The notes: generated by a model not told the origin, from the sequence alone. A DNA stretch of 64,000 nucleotides from Dyella japonica A8 (GCF_000725385.1 NZ_CP008884.1:2480001-2544000), one strand, 5' to 3'. Shown: positions 17,741 through 26,453, counted from the stretch's first letter. Program-made: numbers and translations.

Positions 17741-18493
17741 ATGCCCATTCGATTGAGCAGGTGGTCCCCTGGTGTCAGGTTGGCCTGCCTGTGCGCGCTG
17801 CTGGCATGGTTTCCGGTCCGCGCGGACGAGCTCCGGCAGGCCCGGTACGCGGGCACCCTCGGACCACAGCGTATCGGCCTGATCCTCGACGTGGCCGGCC
17901 AGAAGGTGGCGCCGAGCCGCTATTACTACTACCGGCACCTGGTCGATATTCCGCTCACGAGCGAGCTGCACGACGGCACCTTCATCCTGCATGAGCCGGA
18001 CGCCACCATGACGCTGCACTTCGTAGGCAACGGCAGTGAAGACGGCGAAGCGCTGGATTTCAACAACAGCGTTGGCCTGGAGGGCCAATGGACCAACGGC
18101 AAGGTGACGTTGCCGGTGAAGATGCAAGGGGGAGGGCTGTTCAGCGCGGCACCGGCCGGCCACTGGTACCAGTCCATCACCGACGAAACGGATGCGCTGT
18201 TCGAGGCGCGTACCAAGGGCTTCTGTACGGCAGTGGCCAAGGGCGACAGCGCACTCGCTGCGCGCTATGTGCATTTTCCCCTGCGCGTGAACCACGGCGC
18301 GGGCAAGCATGAGCAGATCCGCGATGCCAGCCAGCTGACCGCGCAGTGGAAGCGGCTTTTCACACCGGATCTTGTTTCGCGCATCGCCATGGAGTCGCCG
18401 CATAGCATGGCCATCGTGCAGGGCTATGCCATGCTGGGTGATGGCCTTGTGTTCTTCAGCGACAAGGGTGCCGAGGTGATCAACCTGCCGTAG
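17741..18493 (+). CDS. Hypothetical secreted protein
   Basis: The 250-residue protein has a Sec signal peptide (residues 1-28, cleavage likely after FPVRA). The first half is beta-rich (YAGTLGPQRIGLILDVAG, GTFILHEPDATMTLHFVG, VTLPVKMQGGGLF), with an unusual YYYYRH stretch at about 59-64. The second half, from ITDETDALFEARTKGFCTAV, resembles small NTF2-like or DUF-type domains. GGAAG lies a few bases before the ATG. The product should be periplasmic. Family not identified; convergent with the response regulator gene next to it. Confidence 0.8.
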   Translation: MPIRLSRWSPGVRLACLCALLAWFPVRADELRQARYAGTLGPQRIGLILDVAGQKVAPSRYYYYRHLVDIPLTSELHDGTFILHEPDATMTLHFVGNGSEDGEALDFNNSVGLEGQWTNGKVTLPVKMQGGGLFSAAPAGHWYQSITDETDALFEARTKGFCTAVAKGDSALAARYVHFPLRVNHGAGKHEQIRDASQLTAQWKRLFTPDLVSRIAMESPHSMAIVQGYAMLGDGLVFFSDKGAEVINLP

Positions 18494-18507
18494 TGCCGGA
18501 CGGCCGA

Positions 18508-19149
18508 TCAGGCCAGGATGCCGTTCTCGCGCGCATAGGCGTAGACATCCAGGTCGTTCTTCAACCCCAGTTTGTTCATGGCGTCCATTTTCTGGCGGCT
18601 GATGGTCTTGACGCTGCGATTGAGTTGGCCGGCGATTTCAGTGACGGTGAAGCCCGATGCGAACAGGCGCAGCACCTCGGTTTCCCGCTTGGACAACGCG
18701 GGACGATCATTCGCGTGCCCGCCCGGGCCGCCCTCGTCGATGAGGTGGCTGATGCTGGTGCTGAGAAAGGATCGGCCATGCGATACGGCCTGCACGGCGA
18801 GCGTGAGTTCCGCAAGCGCGTCGGTCTTGCTCATCAGTCCGCGCACGCCGGTGGACAGAATGGCCTTCAGCACGCCACCGTTGTTCACCATGGTGAGTAC
18901 CACGACGGCCAGGTCGGGGCGGCGCCGGCGGATCATGCCGAGCATTTGCAGGCCATCGGCCACCTGGCCGCCAGGCATGCTGAAGTCGGTGATCAGCAAG
19001 TCGCATGCCTGCTTTTCGACCGCATCGATAAGTTCGGCCGGTGATCCGACTTCAGCGACGACATGCGCGTTGCTGCCATTTTCCAACAGTGCGCGCACGC
19101 CGCTGCGGAAAATGGGGTGGTCGTCAGCGAGGATGATTCGAAGGCCCAC
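18508..19149 (-). CDS. Orphan RcsB-like response regulator (NarL/LuxR type)
   Basis: The 213-residue regulator has a receiver domain (residues 1-120) with acidic pair Asp9-Asp10 in LADDHPIFR, phosphoacceptor Asp55 in LLITDFSMPG, and the switch Lys in SKTDA. The C-terminal LuxR helix-turn-helix (about 145-205) reads LSKRETEVLRLFASGFTVTEIAGQLNRSVKTISRQKMDAMNKLG in pieces, close to RcsB-type domains. I chose the GTG at 19149 because it starts directly at the receiver domain; ATGs at 19212 and 19221 would add 21-24 residues with no family match. No histidine kinase or phosphotransfer gene is adjacent. It is divergent from the porin gene. Confidence 0.92.
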   Translation of the reverse strand: MGLRIILADDHPIFRSGVRALLENGSNAHVVAEVGSPAELIDAVEKQACDLLITDFSMPGGQVADGLQMLGMIRRRRPDLAVVVLTMVNNGGVLKAILSTGVRGLMSKTDALAELTLAVQAVSHGRSFLSTSISHLIDEGGPGGHANDRPALSKRETEVLRLFASGFTVTEIAGQLNRSVKTISRQKMDAMNKLGLKNDLDVYAYARENGILA

Positions 19150-19641
19150 AGTATTTTTCGTCCCGATGTCCGTATAGCCTACATAGCGTAGCTGTTCGAC
19201 GTGCGGCGCCATGTAGGTCAAAGACTACACGGCGTGTATGGTCTTCAGATGCTGCTCATAGAAGCTGTCACGGCTTGCATGATCGGTGTCTGCTTGTCGT
19301 CGCCTTTCGCGCATGAGGCAGGCCGAGGTGGGAATATTCTAAATCCTCAGGTACTCCCTTCGTCATTGCGAAATTTTACTTAGACGTCCATTCACGCGCT
19401 TGAATTGTCCCCTTGATTCACGGGGCTTCTACAAATTCTCGGCTCTAATCGATTCAGGGAGGCGTCCGCATCTTGCGGTGATGTGCATCTCGGCGCGGCG
19501 TCGGTGGTTGCGGGAATGATTCCCAACCCTGATCCCCGGGATCGCGTTCTGTAGCTAACCTTTCACCTGCGTACGCCGCGCCAGGCATGGCTGCGTGCGT
19601 CCGTGTGCCGCCCCCTTTGGGGTTCGAACAGGAGTGTTCTT
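19150..19641. other. Divergent intergenic region between response regulator and porin
   Basis: About 490 bp without a convincing gene. It is more AT-rich than its surroundings around 19330-19460. A 5-8-5 dyad TGTAG-N8-CTACA lies at 19212-19229, close to the regulator start, and could be an operator. Divergent promoters are expected here, but I could not identify convincing -35/-10 pairs. Confidence 0.5.
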
Positions 19642-21153
19642 ATGCGGCCATGGCTTTGTCCGACGAGATCGTCGGTAAATCGGAGCGGCATGCTTCGCTC
19701 CCTGCTTGCCGGTTCGTGTGCCATGGCCTTCGCGCCAATCGCCAGTGCGCAGGTGGCCGGATCATCCGATGACCTCAAGGCCCAGATCGTGCAGATGCGC
19801 CAGCAGATGGAGGCGCAGCAGCAGGCGATGCAGAAAATGCAGCAGCGCCTGGACGAGCTGGAAGCCAAGGAGTCGGCTCAGGAGAAAGCCGCGCAGACGG
19901 CGCAGGCAACGCCGGTGGTTCCCGGCAGGGCGCTACCGCAGTCCACGCCGGTAGTGGCCGCGGCCACCGCACCCGTGCCGTCGACGCCGCCCGCCTACCG
20001 CCCGCCTTCCGCACCGGCTGGCGTGACCGAACCGTTGCCAGCGGGCTACGTGCGACTGGGCGACACGGGCAATCTGTTGAAACTTGATCTGGTTGCGCAG
20101 CTCGACACCATGATCGACAACAAATACATGGGCTCGGCCGACCTGTTCGTGCCTTCGTCGATCCCCGTGCGAGGGCAGCCGTTCTACGACAGCGGCTGGC
20201 GCACCAACCTCAGCGCGCGGCAGAGCCTGTTCCGCATGGATTTCCGCCGCGAAACCGACTACGGCACGCTCAAGGTGGTCTACAAGAACAATTTCTTTGG
20301 CAGCGGCAGCGGTGACATGCCGTACAACCTGCAGTTCTTCTACGGCGAGCTGGACAACGAACACTACACGCTGCTCGCCGGTTACAACATCTCCGCCTTC
20401 ACCGACATCGACGTGTTTCCCAACACGCTCGATTACGAGGGCCCCAATTCGTTCACCTTCAAGTACGGGCCGCAGATCCGTTTCTCGCCGGTGCTTTACC
20501 GCTCGGGCGACGGCAAGCTCACCCTGCCGGTGTCGATGGAAAAGCCCAACGCCGACATCACGGCGATCGGCAACTATTCGCCTTACTCGCATCTGGCCGA
20601 TTTCACGCTGGGGCTTCGCTGGGAAACGCCGGACTGGCACGTCCAGTGGGCCAATCTGTTCCGCGACCTGGGCATGCAGGACAAGACCAGCGGCCAAACC
20701 CAGCGCACTACGGCGTTTGCCTCGCAGCTCACCGGCAGCACCAAGGTGTTCGAGCGTGACAGTGCGCAAGGCTGGTTCAGCAACGGCCATGGCTACGCCA
20801 ACTTCCTGCAGGACATTTCCGGGCTGGGCCTCGATGCGGCGTTCACCAGCAGTGGCGTGCTGCGCGCCATTCGTGCCCGCGGCTGGGGCGTGGGCTACAC
20901 CCATGGCTGGACCGACAGCCTCAGTTCGAGCGCCTCGTATGGCTACCTGCGCATCAGCCCCTCGTCCGACATGCTGATCAGCCAGGATCTGCCCAAGAGC
21001 ACCAAGTTCGCATCGCTCAATCTTGCCTGGCAGTTCAGCCAGCGCGCGATGCTCGGCATCGAATACCTATGGGGCCAGAACATCCTGCTGACCAATATGC
21101 GGGGGCAGGGGCAACGCGTCCAGACGACCTTGCGTTACGACCTCAATCCCTGA
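19642..21153 (+). CDS. DcaP-like outer-membrane porin
   Basis: The 503-residue protein has a signal peptide ending near APIASA (about residue 36). A Gln-rich coiled coil follows (about 42-85, QMRQQMEAQQQAMQKMQQRL), then a Pro/Ala/Thr linker and a beta-barrel from about residue 120 to the C-terminus. The coiled coil plus barrel (GYVRLGDTGNLLKLDLVAQLD, MDFRRETDYGTLKVVYKNNFFG) fits DcaP-type trimeric porins, which take up dicarboxylic or aromatic acids. AGGAG lies 7 bp before the ATG at 19642. The last strand ends LRYDLNP rather than in Phe. The substrate is unknown, and the divergent RcsB-like regulator is a plausible controller. Confidence 0.88.
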   Translation: MRPWLCPTRSSVNRSGMLRSLLAGSCAMAFAPIASAQVAGSSDDLKAQIVQMRQQMEAQQQAMQKMQQRLDELEAKESAQEKAAQTAQATPVVPGRALPQSTPVVAAATAPVPSTPPAYRPPSAPAGVTEPLPAGYVRLGDTGNLLKLDLVAQLDTMIDNKYMGSADLFVPSSIPVRGQPFYDSGWRTNLSARQSLFRMDFRRETDYGTLKVVYKNNFFGSGSGDMPYNLQFFYGELDNEHYTLLAGYNISAFTDIDVFPNTLDYEGPNSFTFKYGPQIRFSPVLYRSGDGKLTLPVSMEKPNADITAIGNYSPYSHLADFTLGLRWETPDWHVQWANLFRDLGMQDKTSGQTQRTTAFASQLTGSTKVFERDSAQGWFSNGHGYANFLQDISGLGLDAAFTSSGVLRAIRARGWGVGYTHGWTDSLSSSASYGYLRISPSSDMLISQDLPKSTKFASLNLAWQFSQRAMLGIEYLWGQNILLTNMRGQGQRVQTTLRYDLNP

Positions 21154-21619
21154 GCCCTGGCGCATAGCTGACGCCAGCTTCAGCGCGTGGCCGGCGATCA
21201 CCCTGGGATGGATGGGACGTTGGCCTTCACCGCCACGGTTACCCGACGGTTCGGCGTGCGGTGCGCAAGCTGCTTATCAGCGGCGTGCCGATGTCGTGGT
21301 TGATCGCCACGCTGCCGTTCGTACGGGTCAAACGGTGATCGCCACCAACGACTCGCGTGCAGCGTGGGCGCCAGCATCGGGCCTGCTCGGCGCGGCGCGG
21401 GTATCGCCCCTATGCACGGCGCGGGTGGGCCGGCATCGCCATGTCGCCTCCAAAAGGGTCGCAAGATCATGCGATTGCGGCCATGACCTTTGCCACGCGA
21501 GCGTCCCGGCAGGTTACGCGTAGCTTTCCGGTGAAAGCATTTCACGCACGCCATGCCGCCGGCCATATCCCCCATCGCCGGCCTCCCTTCGTGGCGAAGC
21601 AGGCGAAAAGGAGTTCCTC
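21154..21619. other. Intergenic region after the porin
   Basis: About 465 bp with several unsupported overlapping ORFs on both strands and no ribosome sites. A weak hairpin (CTGGCG/CGCCAG, 21157-21177) just after the porin stop could slow transcription. It may hold decayed coding sequence, but no family is recognisable. Confidence 0.4.
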
Positions 21620-21940
21620 ATGGCAGTGCTTGTCGGCATCTACCTGATCCAGGGCGACGCAGTCGACATCGTGCGTAACGGCAAGACGCTCTGGACGGGT
21701 ACGTGGACCCTGTTTCGTTCGCCTGGCATGAACCGCACGGCATGGGAGCCACTCGCCAACGGCGAGGTGCCGACATGGTTTGTATCGCCCGGCATGGCGG
21801 CGCGCGCCGGAGAAGACGAGGGCGTGGCGTTCGCGCGTGAACTGCAGGGTGATGATGGACTGGAACCCATGTCGTGGGAGGAGGTGCCGGCCGTCGCCGC
21901 CCCTTCGCTCAAGCGAACCTGTGTCGGCGGCTGGTGCTGA
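21620..21940 (+). CDS. Hypothetical small protein
   Basis: The 106-residue ORF begins MAVLVGIYLIQGDAVDIVRN and has a strong AGGAG 6 bp before the ATG. The first 95 residues look like a compact alpha/beta protein with several Trp (LWTGTWTLFRSPGMNRTAWEP). The last dozen residues (KRTCVGGWC) contain two Cys. No signal peptide or family is recognised. It is the first of four consecutive small rightward genes of unknown role. Confidence 0.65.
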   Translation: MAVLVGIYLIQGDAVDIVRNGKTLWTGTWTLFRSPGMNRTAWEPLANGEVPTWFVSPGMAARAGEDEGVAFARELQGDDGLEPMSWEEVPAVAAPSLKRTCVGGWC

Positions 21941-22098
21941 GCAAGGGCATCGCGCCGCGCTTGCCGTTCGCCAGCACCCGCCGCGCCGGCACGCCATGGA
22001 TGACTCGGGCGGATGGCCGGTGTCGTCGTTGTCGTCGGTCGCGCCATAATGCAATGACACGGCAACTTGCCGGGACACACGAAGGCGACGGGCCACCC

Positions 22099-22617
22099 AT
22101 GGCGCGTACCCTGCTAGCGTTGCTGGTGCCCGAGGCCGAGCGGGTCGTCGGTAGCTTCCGCGATGCGTACGACCCTTCCGCCCGGCGCGGACTGGGTGCA
22201 CACATCACGCTCATCTATCCCTTCATCGACAGCGAGCTGCTTACGCCCACCATGCTGGCGCGCGTGCGCGATATCGCCGCCGATATTCCGGCTCCCATGT
22301 TCCGGCTGGTGGAAGTGAAGACGTTTCCTTCCGTCGTGTGGCTCGCCCCCGAACCCGCGAAGCCCATCATCCAGATCGCCACGGCGCTGGAGCGTGCCTT
22401 CCCCGACCACCCCAAGGGTGGCGGCGCCTTTCCCGACTTCATTCCCCATCTTTCCGTCGCGCGGCACATCCAGCAGGAGAAGGTCGCTGTCGTCAACGAA
22501 CTCCAGGCACGGCTTGCCGACCACGGCCCGATCTATGGCTGGTGCGAGTCCATGTCGTTGCTGGTAAGCGAGAACCGACGATGGCGGGAGCTGGCGCAAT
22601 ACCCCTTCCTGCACTGA
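22099..22617 (+). CDS. 2'-5' RNA ligase/2H phosphoesterase family protein
   Basis: The 172-residue protein carries the two H-x-T/S motifs of the 2H phosphoesterase superfamily: HITLIYPF near residue 35 and HLSVAR near residue 120, in a two-lobed alpha/beta arrangement. Members cleave or form 2'-5' phosphodiester or cyclic phosphate bonds in RNA or nucleotides, in the cytoplasm. The start at 22099 gives MARTLLALLVPEAE directly at the first strand; an in-frame ATG at 22054 would add 15 polar residues. It precedes a small acidic ORF by 22 bp, suggesting an operon. Confidence 0.85.
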   Translation: MARTLLALLVPEAERVVGSFRDAYDPSARRGLGAHITLIYPFIDSELLTPTMLARVRDIAADIPAPMFRLVEVKTFPSVVWLAPEPAKPIIQIATALERAFPDHPKGGGAFPDFIPHLSVARHIQQEKVAVVNELQARLADHGPIYGWCESMSLLVSENRRWRELAQYPFLH

Positions 22618-22639
22618 CCCGCCAACACAAGGAGTGCCC

Positions 22640-22873
22640 GTGGTTTATCAGCTGACCGATGCAGACATTATCCAGGAAGCCTATGCGGAACGCCTGAAAG
22701 CGCTCTTCGACAACTACACGGACATGGCACTCGCCGATCCGGAGGGGGCGAGGGCACGATTCGTCACCGGTGTGGCTTTTCTGCGCAACGTGCGCGAGAG
22801 CGCCTTGCAGGCGTTGCCGCCCGACGCGGCTCCCGCGGGCGCGCTGGCCATGCATGCCGTGGGGCTGGGGTAA
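22640..22873 (+). CDS. Small hypothetical acidic protein
   Basis: The 77-residue ORF starts at the GTG at 22640, with AAGGAG 5 bp upstream; the in-frame GTG at 22634 overlaps that ribosome site and is less likely. The product is helical (IIQEAYAERLKALFDNYTDM, ARARFVTGVAFLRNVRESAL) and has no membrane segment. The strong ribosome site supports translation. No family is recognised. Confidence 0.6.
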   Translation: MVYQLTDADIIQEAYAERLKALFDNYTDMALADPEGARARFVTGVAFLRNVRESALQALPPDAAPAGALAMHAVGLG

Positions 22874-23107
22874 GCGAGGGGTGCCAAGCCGCCGCGCGCG
22901 GGCTGGTGGCAACCAATTCAGAAGTGTCCCATGTCACGCCGTTGCATGGGCTTTCTATCATTCGCGCCATGCTGATCGTAACTGCCGGGACGTTGCCACG
23001 TGATGGAAGCATCACTGGCCGCTGGCGTCCGCTGCGTCGGCCCCATCCATGCTTGCCGGCCTGGCCTGTGCGTTGTGCAGAGGTCCGGTATATCGCGGGA
23101 GATCGTC

Positions 23108-23821
23108 ATGACTGAGAATGCAGCGGTACGTGAGTTTCCCTTGGCGCCAGGTGCGTGCGACGAGGGTATCGTCACGGCGGATGGCCATGGCGACGAGCCC
23201 GCCGCTTCGCACGATGAGGAACTTGCCGATCCTGGCATGATGGCCATTGGCTGGCGGCGGACCGGCTTTGATGGCGACATGGTCGCCGTGGCCGACGTGG
23301 AAGAGGTGGAGTGGCTGGAACGGGAAGCCGCCCTCACCATGCTGCGTGAGCTGCACAGCTTCGGCCACGGTGTTCGGCTTTATTTCCACGCGCCGGAGCT
23401 GGTGTTCTACGCGGCCATTTACATGGACGGGCTGCTGTGGCGTGCGGTGAAATCCAACGAGTTCGAATTTGCCGAGAAGGCCTTCGACGAATTTTCCACG
23501 CAAGTGACCAGCCGTGCCCGCGCCGAAGTGCGGCGGGTCCAGCTGGAGGCGAGAAACGTACAGCTGAAGCGGCGTATCGCCGAATCCGAGGCAAGGGTCG
23601 AGCGCCTGCGCGTCAACATGCAGCGCAACGCCGCGCAGAAACAGCGCGCGCTGGAGCGCGACAACGAACTGCGCCACGACATCAAGCACCTTGAGGCTAC
23701 ACGCGTGCAGGCGCAGCTGCAGGCCAACCGGACCATGCGGCAGATTGGCCAGCTCTATTCGAACTGTGCGGCGGAATTGCCGCGTCCGCGCACTCTGAGC
23801 CTGATCAGCCGGAAGCGGTGA
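23108..23821 (+). CDS. DUF2968-like coiled-coil protein
   Basis: The 237-residue protein has an acidic N-terminal region (about 1-60), then a core DVEEVEWLEREAALTMLREL and SFGHGVRLYFHAPELVFYAAIY followed by LLWRAVKSNEFEFAEKAFDEF. That pattern matches, from memory, the DUF2968 family of Burkholderia-type proteins. Residues about 135-215 form a long coiled coil rich in Arg, Gln and Glu. No signal peptide is present from the ATG at 23108, which has GGGAG upstream; a longer in-frame start at 23000 is not favoured. Family function is unknown. A strong bidirectional terminator follows. Confidence 0.78.
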   Translation: MTENAAVREFPLAPGACDEGIVTADGHGDEPAASHDEELADPGMMAIGWRRTGFDGDMVAVADVEEVEWLEREAALTMLRELHSFGHGVRLYFHAPELVFYAAIYMDGLLWRAVKSNEFEFAEKAFDEFSTQVTSRARAEVRRVQLEARNVQLKRRIAESEARVERLRVNMQRNAAQKQRALERDNELRHDIKHLEATRVQAQLQANRTMRQIGQLYSNCAAELPRPRTLSLISRKR

Positions 23822-23854
23822 TGCCCGACGTGCGTGGCCGGCGTGGCAGGCATG

Positions 23855-23885
23855 AAAAAAAGGCCCGACATGGTCGGGCCTTTTT
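23855..23885. terminator. Bidirectional rho-independent terminator
   Basis: GGCCCGAC and GTCGGGCC form an 8-bp stem around an ATG loop, with seven A residues before and five T residues after. It can serve both the DUF2968-like gene (rightward) and the outer-membrane protein gene (leftward). The same hairpin core recurs at 28609 and 29130. Confidence 0.9.
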
Positions 23886-23945
23886 GCGTTCCACCGCCGT
23901 GACGATCAACCCAAGCGCATGGCCTGCGCTGACCTGCCGGCCGGC

Positions 23946-24785
23946 TTAGAACGAGTACGCCACCGTGGCGCCCACGCCCCAGTCCGGGCTGCCATCGGTG
24001 AAGCCCTTGGTCACGTATGCCTGGGCCTTCCAGCCGGCAGCGAACTTGTAGGCGTAGTAGCCGGTGAGTTCATTGCGCGCGAAGCTCGTGTCCGAGGCCT
24101 TTTCGCGGTAGTCGTAGTACGCGCCGAAGCTGCTGTGCGTGTCGAGCTTGTAGCTCGCGCCCACGTTGGCCCCGAACACGTTGTTGAGGCGGATGTACTG
24201 CGAGCTGCCCAGCCACGTGTAGCTCACGCCGCCAAACACAGTGAAGGCACCAAAGCCCTTGTACGAGTCCACCGCGAAGCTGTAGTCGTTCTTGCCCGTG
24301 CCCAGGCCCTTGTTGGCGTCGGCGGTGCCGAACTTGATCTTGCCGGTCAGGTCGATGCCGAACTGCGAAGCAGTGTCGCGGTAAGCCTCGTACGTGGCGG
24401 CAGCGGTGATGTCGCCCAGGCCGGAGGCGGAGCCGGCCGTTTCGGTGGTCGGCGTGGTGCCGCCCGAGCCGTTGCCGTTGCCCTTGCCATGGCCGCGGCC
24501 CTTGGGATTGTTGTTCTTCACCGGACCGATGCCGGGAATCACGTTGTCCGCACCGTCGACATGGATGTACGGCACGGCCAGCTTGAACGACCAGCGGTCG
24601 ATGTCATAGCCGAAGGTGACCGGCACCTGCGTAATGTCCGTCGTGGTCGACGTGCCGTAGCTGCCGGTGGTGTAGTCGATGCCGGCGCCCACCTTGATGG
24701 TGGAGCTGTCATCGGCGTGCGCGGCTTGTGCCATCAGGCCCAGTACGCCGAGGGCGCAGAGGGTGCCGGTATTCTTCACGTTCAT
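23946..24785 (-). CDS. Outer-membrane beta-barrel protein
   Basis: The 279-residue protein has a 24-residue signal peptide (ending AQAAHA) and a C-terminal aromatic residue in VGATVAYSF, the outer-membrane assembly signature. Repeated amphipathic strands include IKVGAGIDYTTGSYG, YDIDRWSFKLAVPYIHV and FGVSYTWLG-like segments. An inserted low-complexity loop (about residues 95-118) is rich in Gly, Asn and Thr (GRGHGKGNGNGSGG). It resembles the 12-stranded MetA-pathway/transporter-like families. AGGA precedes the ATG. The gene follows a secreted Thr/Lys-rich protein gene on the same strand by 73 bp, suggesting a two-gene unit. Confidence 0.82.
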   Translation of the reverse strand: MNVKNTGTLCALGVLGLMAQAAHADDSSTIKVGAGIDYTTGSYGTSTTTDITQVPVTFGYDIDRWSFKLAVPYIHVDGADNVIPGIGPVKNNNPKGRGHGKGNGNGSGGTTPTTETAGSASGLGDITAAATYEAYRDTASQFGIDLTGKIKFGTADANKGLGTGKNDYSFAVDSYKGFGAFTVFGGVSYTWLGSSQYIRLNNVFGANVGASYKLDTHSSFGAYYDYREKASDTSFARNELTGYYAYKFAAGWKAQAYVTKGFTDGSPDWGVGATVAYSF

Positions 24786-24858
24786 TGTTTTTTCCTAGGG
24801 CGTAGCAAGATGCGCGGAGGCCCCGTGGGGGCTCCGCGCGTGTCATGGAACAGGGAAA

Positions 24859-25605
24859 TCAGCGGCCGCCGCGCTCGGGCTTGTCGGGGCGCTCGGGCTT
24901 TTCGGGCTTGTCCGCACGATCGACCTTGTCGGGGCGATCGGCCTTGGCCACTTTGTCGGCCTTGGCGTCGTGGTCGGCCTTGTCCGCCTTGCCATCCTTG
25001 TCTGCCATCTCGGACTTGTCGCCGTGCGTCATGTCCGCCTTGTCCGGCACCGGACCATGCGTCTTTGCGTCGGCCAGCACAGCGCCCAGCTTCAAGCCGA
25101 GGGTCTTGCTGATGCTGCCCCAGCCCTTGTCTTCGCTGCGCAGCGTGAGCACGCCGGGGAGCTGCTTGGGGCCGGTGGCGCCGGCGATCGTGCCGCCGTT
25201 CAATGCGGCTTCGAGCTGGGCCACCGTCGGCTGCGTGATGCCCGCTGCCTTGAGCTCGGACTGGGCCAGCGCCAGTGCAATGTTCACGTTGCCGTAGCCA
25301 AGCTGGTGCGTGGCGGGGGTGAAGCTGACCTGCGTGGCCGGCGTGGTGGCCGTCGCCGGCGTGACCAGCACCACCGCGGTACCGCTGTGCAGGCCATTCA
25401 CCAGCGCTTGCGCATTGGTTGCGGAGCCGGCAAACGTGGCGTACGAGCTGGCGAGCTTCGCGCTGTCCTGCGTCTGGGTGCTGGTGGTGGTCGTGGTTGT
25501 CGTTGAGGTGGTCGTCGTCGTGGTATCGGCCCAGGCCATGGCGCTGCCGACGCACAGGCTGATGGCGACGCTCAATGCGGTAACTACATGCACACGTTTT
25601 TTCAT
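24859..25605 (-). CDS. Secreted low-complexity protein with Thr-rich and charged tails
   Basis: The 248-residue protein has a signal peptide (residues 1-26, ending AMAWA). A Thr/Ser/Gln-rich segment (28-45) follows directly, then a globular part (about 50-180) with regular Ala/Gly/Thr content (LVTPATATTPATQVSFTPAT, LGYGNVNIALALAQSELKAA). The last 60 residues are a Lys/Asp/Pro/Glu repeat built on units such as KADKA, RPDK and KPEKPE. AAAGG precedes the ATG. Proteins with this tail are often cell-surface or metal/polyanion-binding, but I recognise no family. It is the first gene of a unit with an outer-membrane barrel protein. Confidence 0.8.
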   Translation of the reverse strand: MKKRVHVVTALSVAISLCVGSAMAWADTTTTTTSTTTTTTTSTQTQDSAKLASSYATFAGSATNAQALVNGLHSGTAVVLVTPATATTPATQVSFTPATHQLGYGNVNIALALAQSELKAAGITQPTVAQLEAALNGGTIAGATGPKQLPGVLTLRSEDKGWGSISKTLGLKLGAVLADAKTHGPVPDKADMTHGDKSEMADKDGKADKADHDAKADKVAKADRPDKVDRADKPEKPERPDKPERGGR

Positions 25606-26058
25606 GGTTTGCCTTTGGAAGGTAGTTGACCGTTTTCCTTCGAGGCACCCATCGGGAATTAGATGTACTCCGCACCTACCATGCGGCGGTGCAGTAAGAA
25701 ACTGCTCCGCCGGATGGCCTCGGTGGCGGATACTGGCCGAGGCGAAAGCGCAAGAAAAGAGCGCCAGTGCGCAGGTTCAGCAAGCGACGGAAAACGCTTC
25801 AGCTACCAGTCAAATAGCCGTCCAATGCGTGAATTTCATCGCATAAAACAGGCTTTTCCTTGCATAGGGCTGACCATGCCGGGGTGCCAAGCTGAACAGG
25901 GAAGGGCGCCTGTTTCCTTAACGCTGGCTTTCAGCGCTCGGCGCAGCGTGCACTTTTCTGTGCGATGTTGTGCTTGGCTATTGTGGGCGCACGGCGCAAG
26001 AAATGGTCAGTGCTCCGCGACACCCGCCGCTAGCATTCAACCCTACCGAGGTATTCAC
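25606..26058. other. Divergent intergenic region upstream of the secreted protein and the RcnB-like gene
   Basis: About 450 bp. The overlapping ORFs here have no ribosome sites and odd composition. The stretch at 25840-25870 is AT-richer. Promoters for both flanking genes should lie here; I see no convincing operator or structured RNA. Confidence 0.45.
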
Positions 26059-26424
26059 ATGAAACGCCTACTCTCGTTCGCCATCGCAGCAGCTCTGGTT
26101 GCCAGCAGCGGACTGGCCGTTGCTTCGCCGCAGGACGACCATGGCCATGGCAACGACAAACATTGGGACGACGGTGACCACGGGCATGGCCACAACCCCA
26201 AGGACGAGGGACGGCACGACAACGGCAAGCACAAGGGCTGGTACAAGAAGGGCGATCGCCTGCCGGACTACTACTATGGCCGCGATTACTACGTAGAGGA
26301 CTACGAGCACTATCACTTGCGTCGTCCGGACCCGGGTTACCGCTGGGTGCGTGCCGATGGCGGCCAGTTCTATCTGACGCTGATCTCCAGCGGCGTGATC
26401 ATCGACGTCTCCGGCGGTCTCTGA
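26059..26424 (+). CDS. RcnB-family periplasmic protein, His-rich
   Basis: The 121-residue protein has a signal peptide (residues 1-23, ending LAVASP) and a His/Asp-rich segment (about 25-58) with DDHGHGNDKHWDDGDHGHGH. The C-terminal part fits the RcnB/YohN pattern: GDRLPDYYYGRDYYVEDYEH, RRPDPGYRWVRADGGQFYLT, then a final ISSGVIIDV strand. RcnB of E. coli tunes nickel and cobalt export; a metal-buffering role in the periplasm is inferred here. GAGG lies 8 bp before the ATG. No rcnA or rcnR gene is nearby. Confidence 0.85.
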   Translation: MKRLLSFAIAAALVASSGLAVASPQDDHGHGNDKHWDDGDHGHGHNPKDEGRHDNGKHKGWYKKGDRLPDYYYGRDYYVEDYEHYHLRRPDPGYRWVRADGGQFYLTLISSGVIIDVSGGL

Positions 26425-26453
26425 TCGTCGCCAGACGGCAGCAAGCCATCGCC

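Noticed and set aside
21198..21575. Possible OmpA-like remnant in the gap after the porin
   Set aside because: A short NRRVTV-like match only; surrounding frame does not give an OmpA domain.
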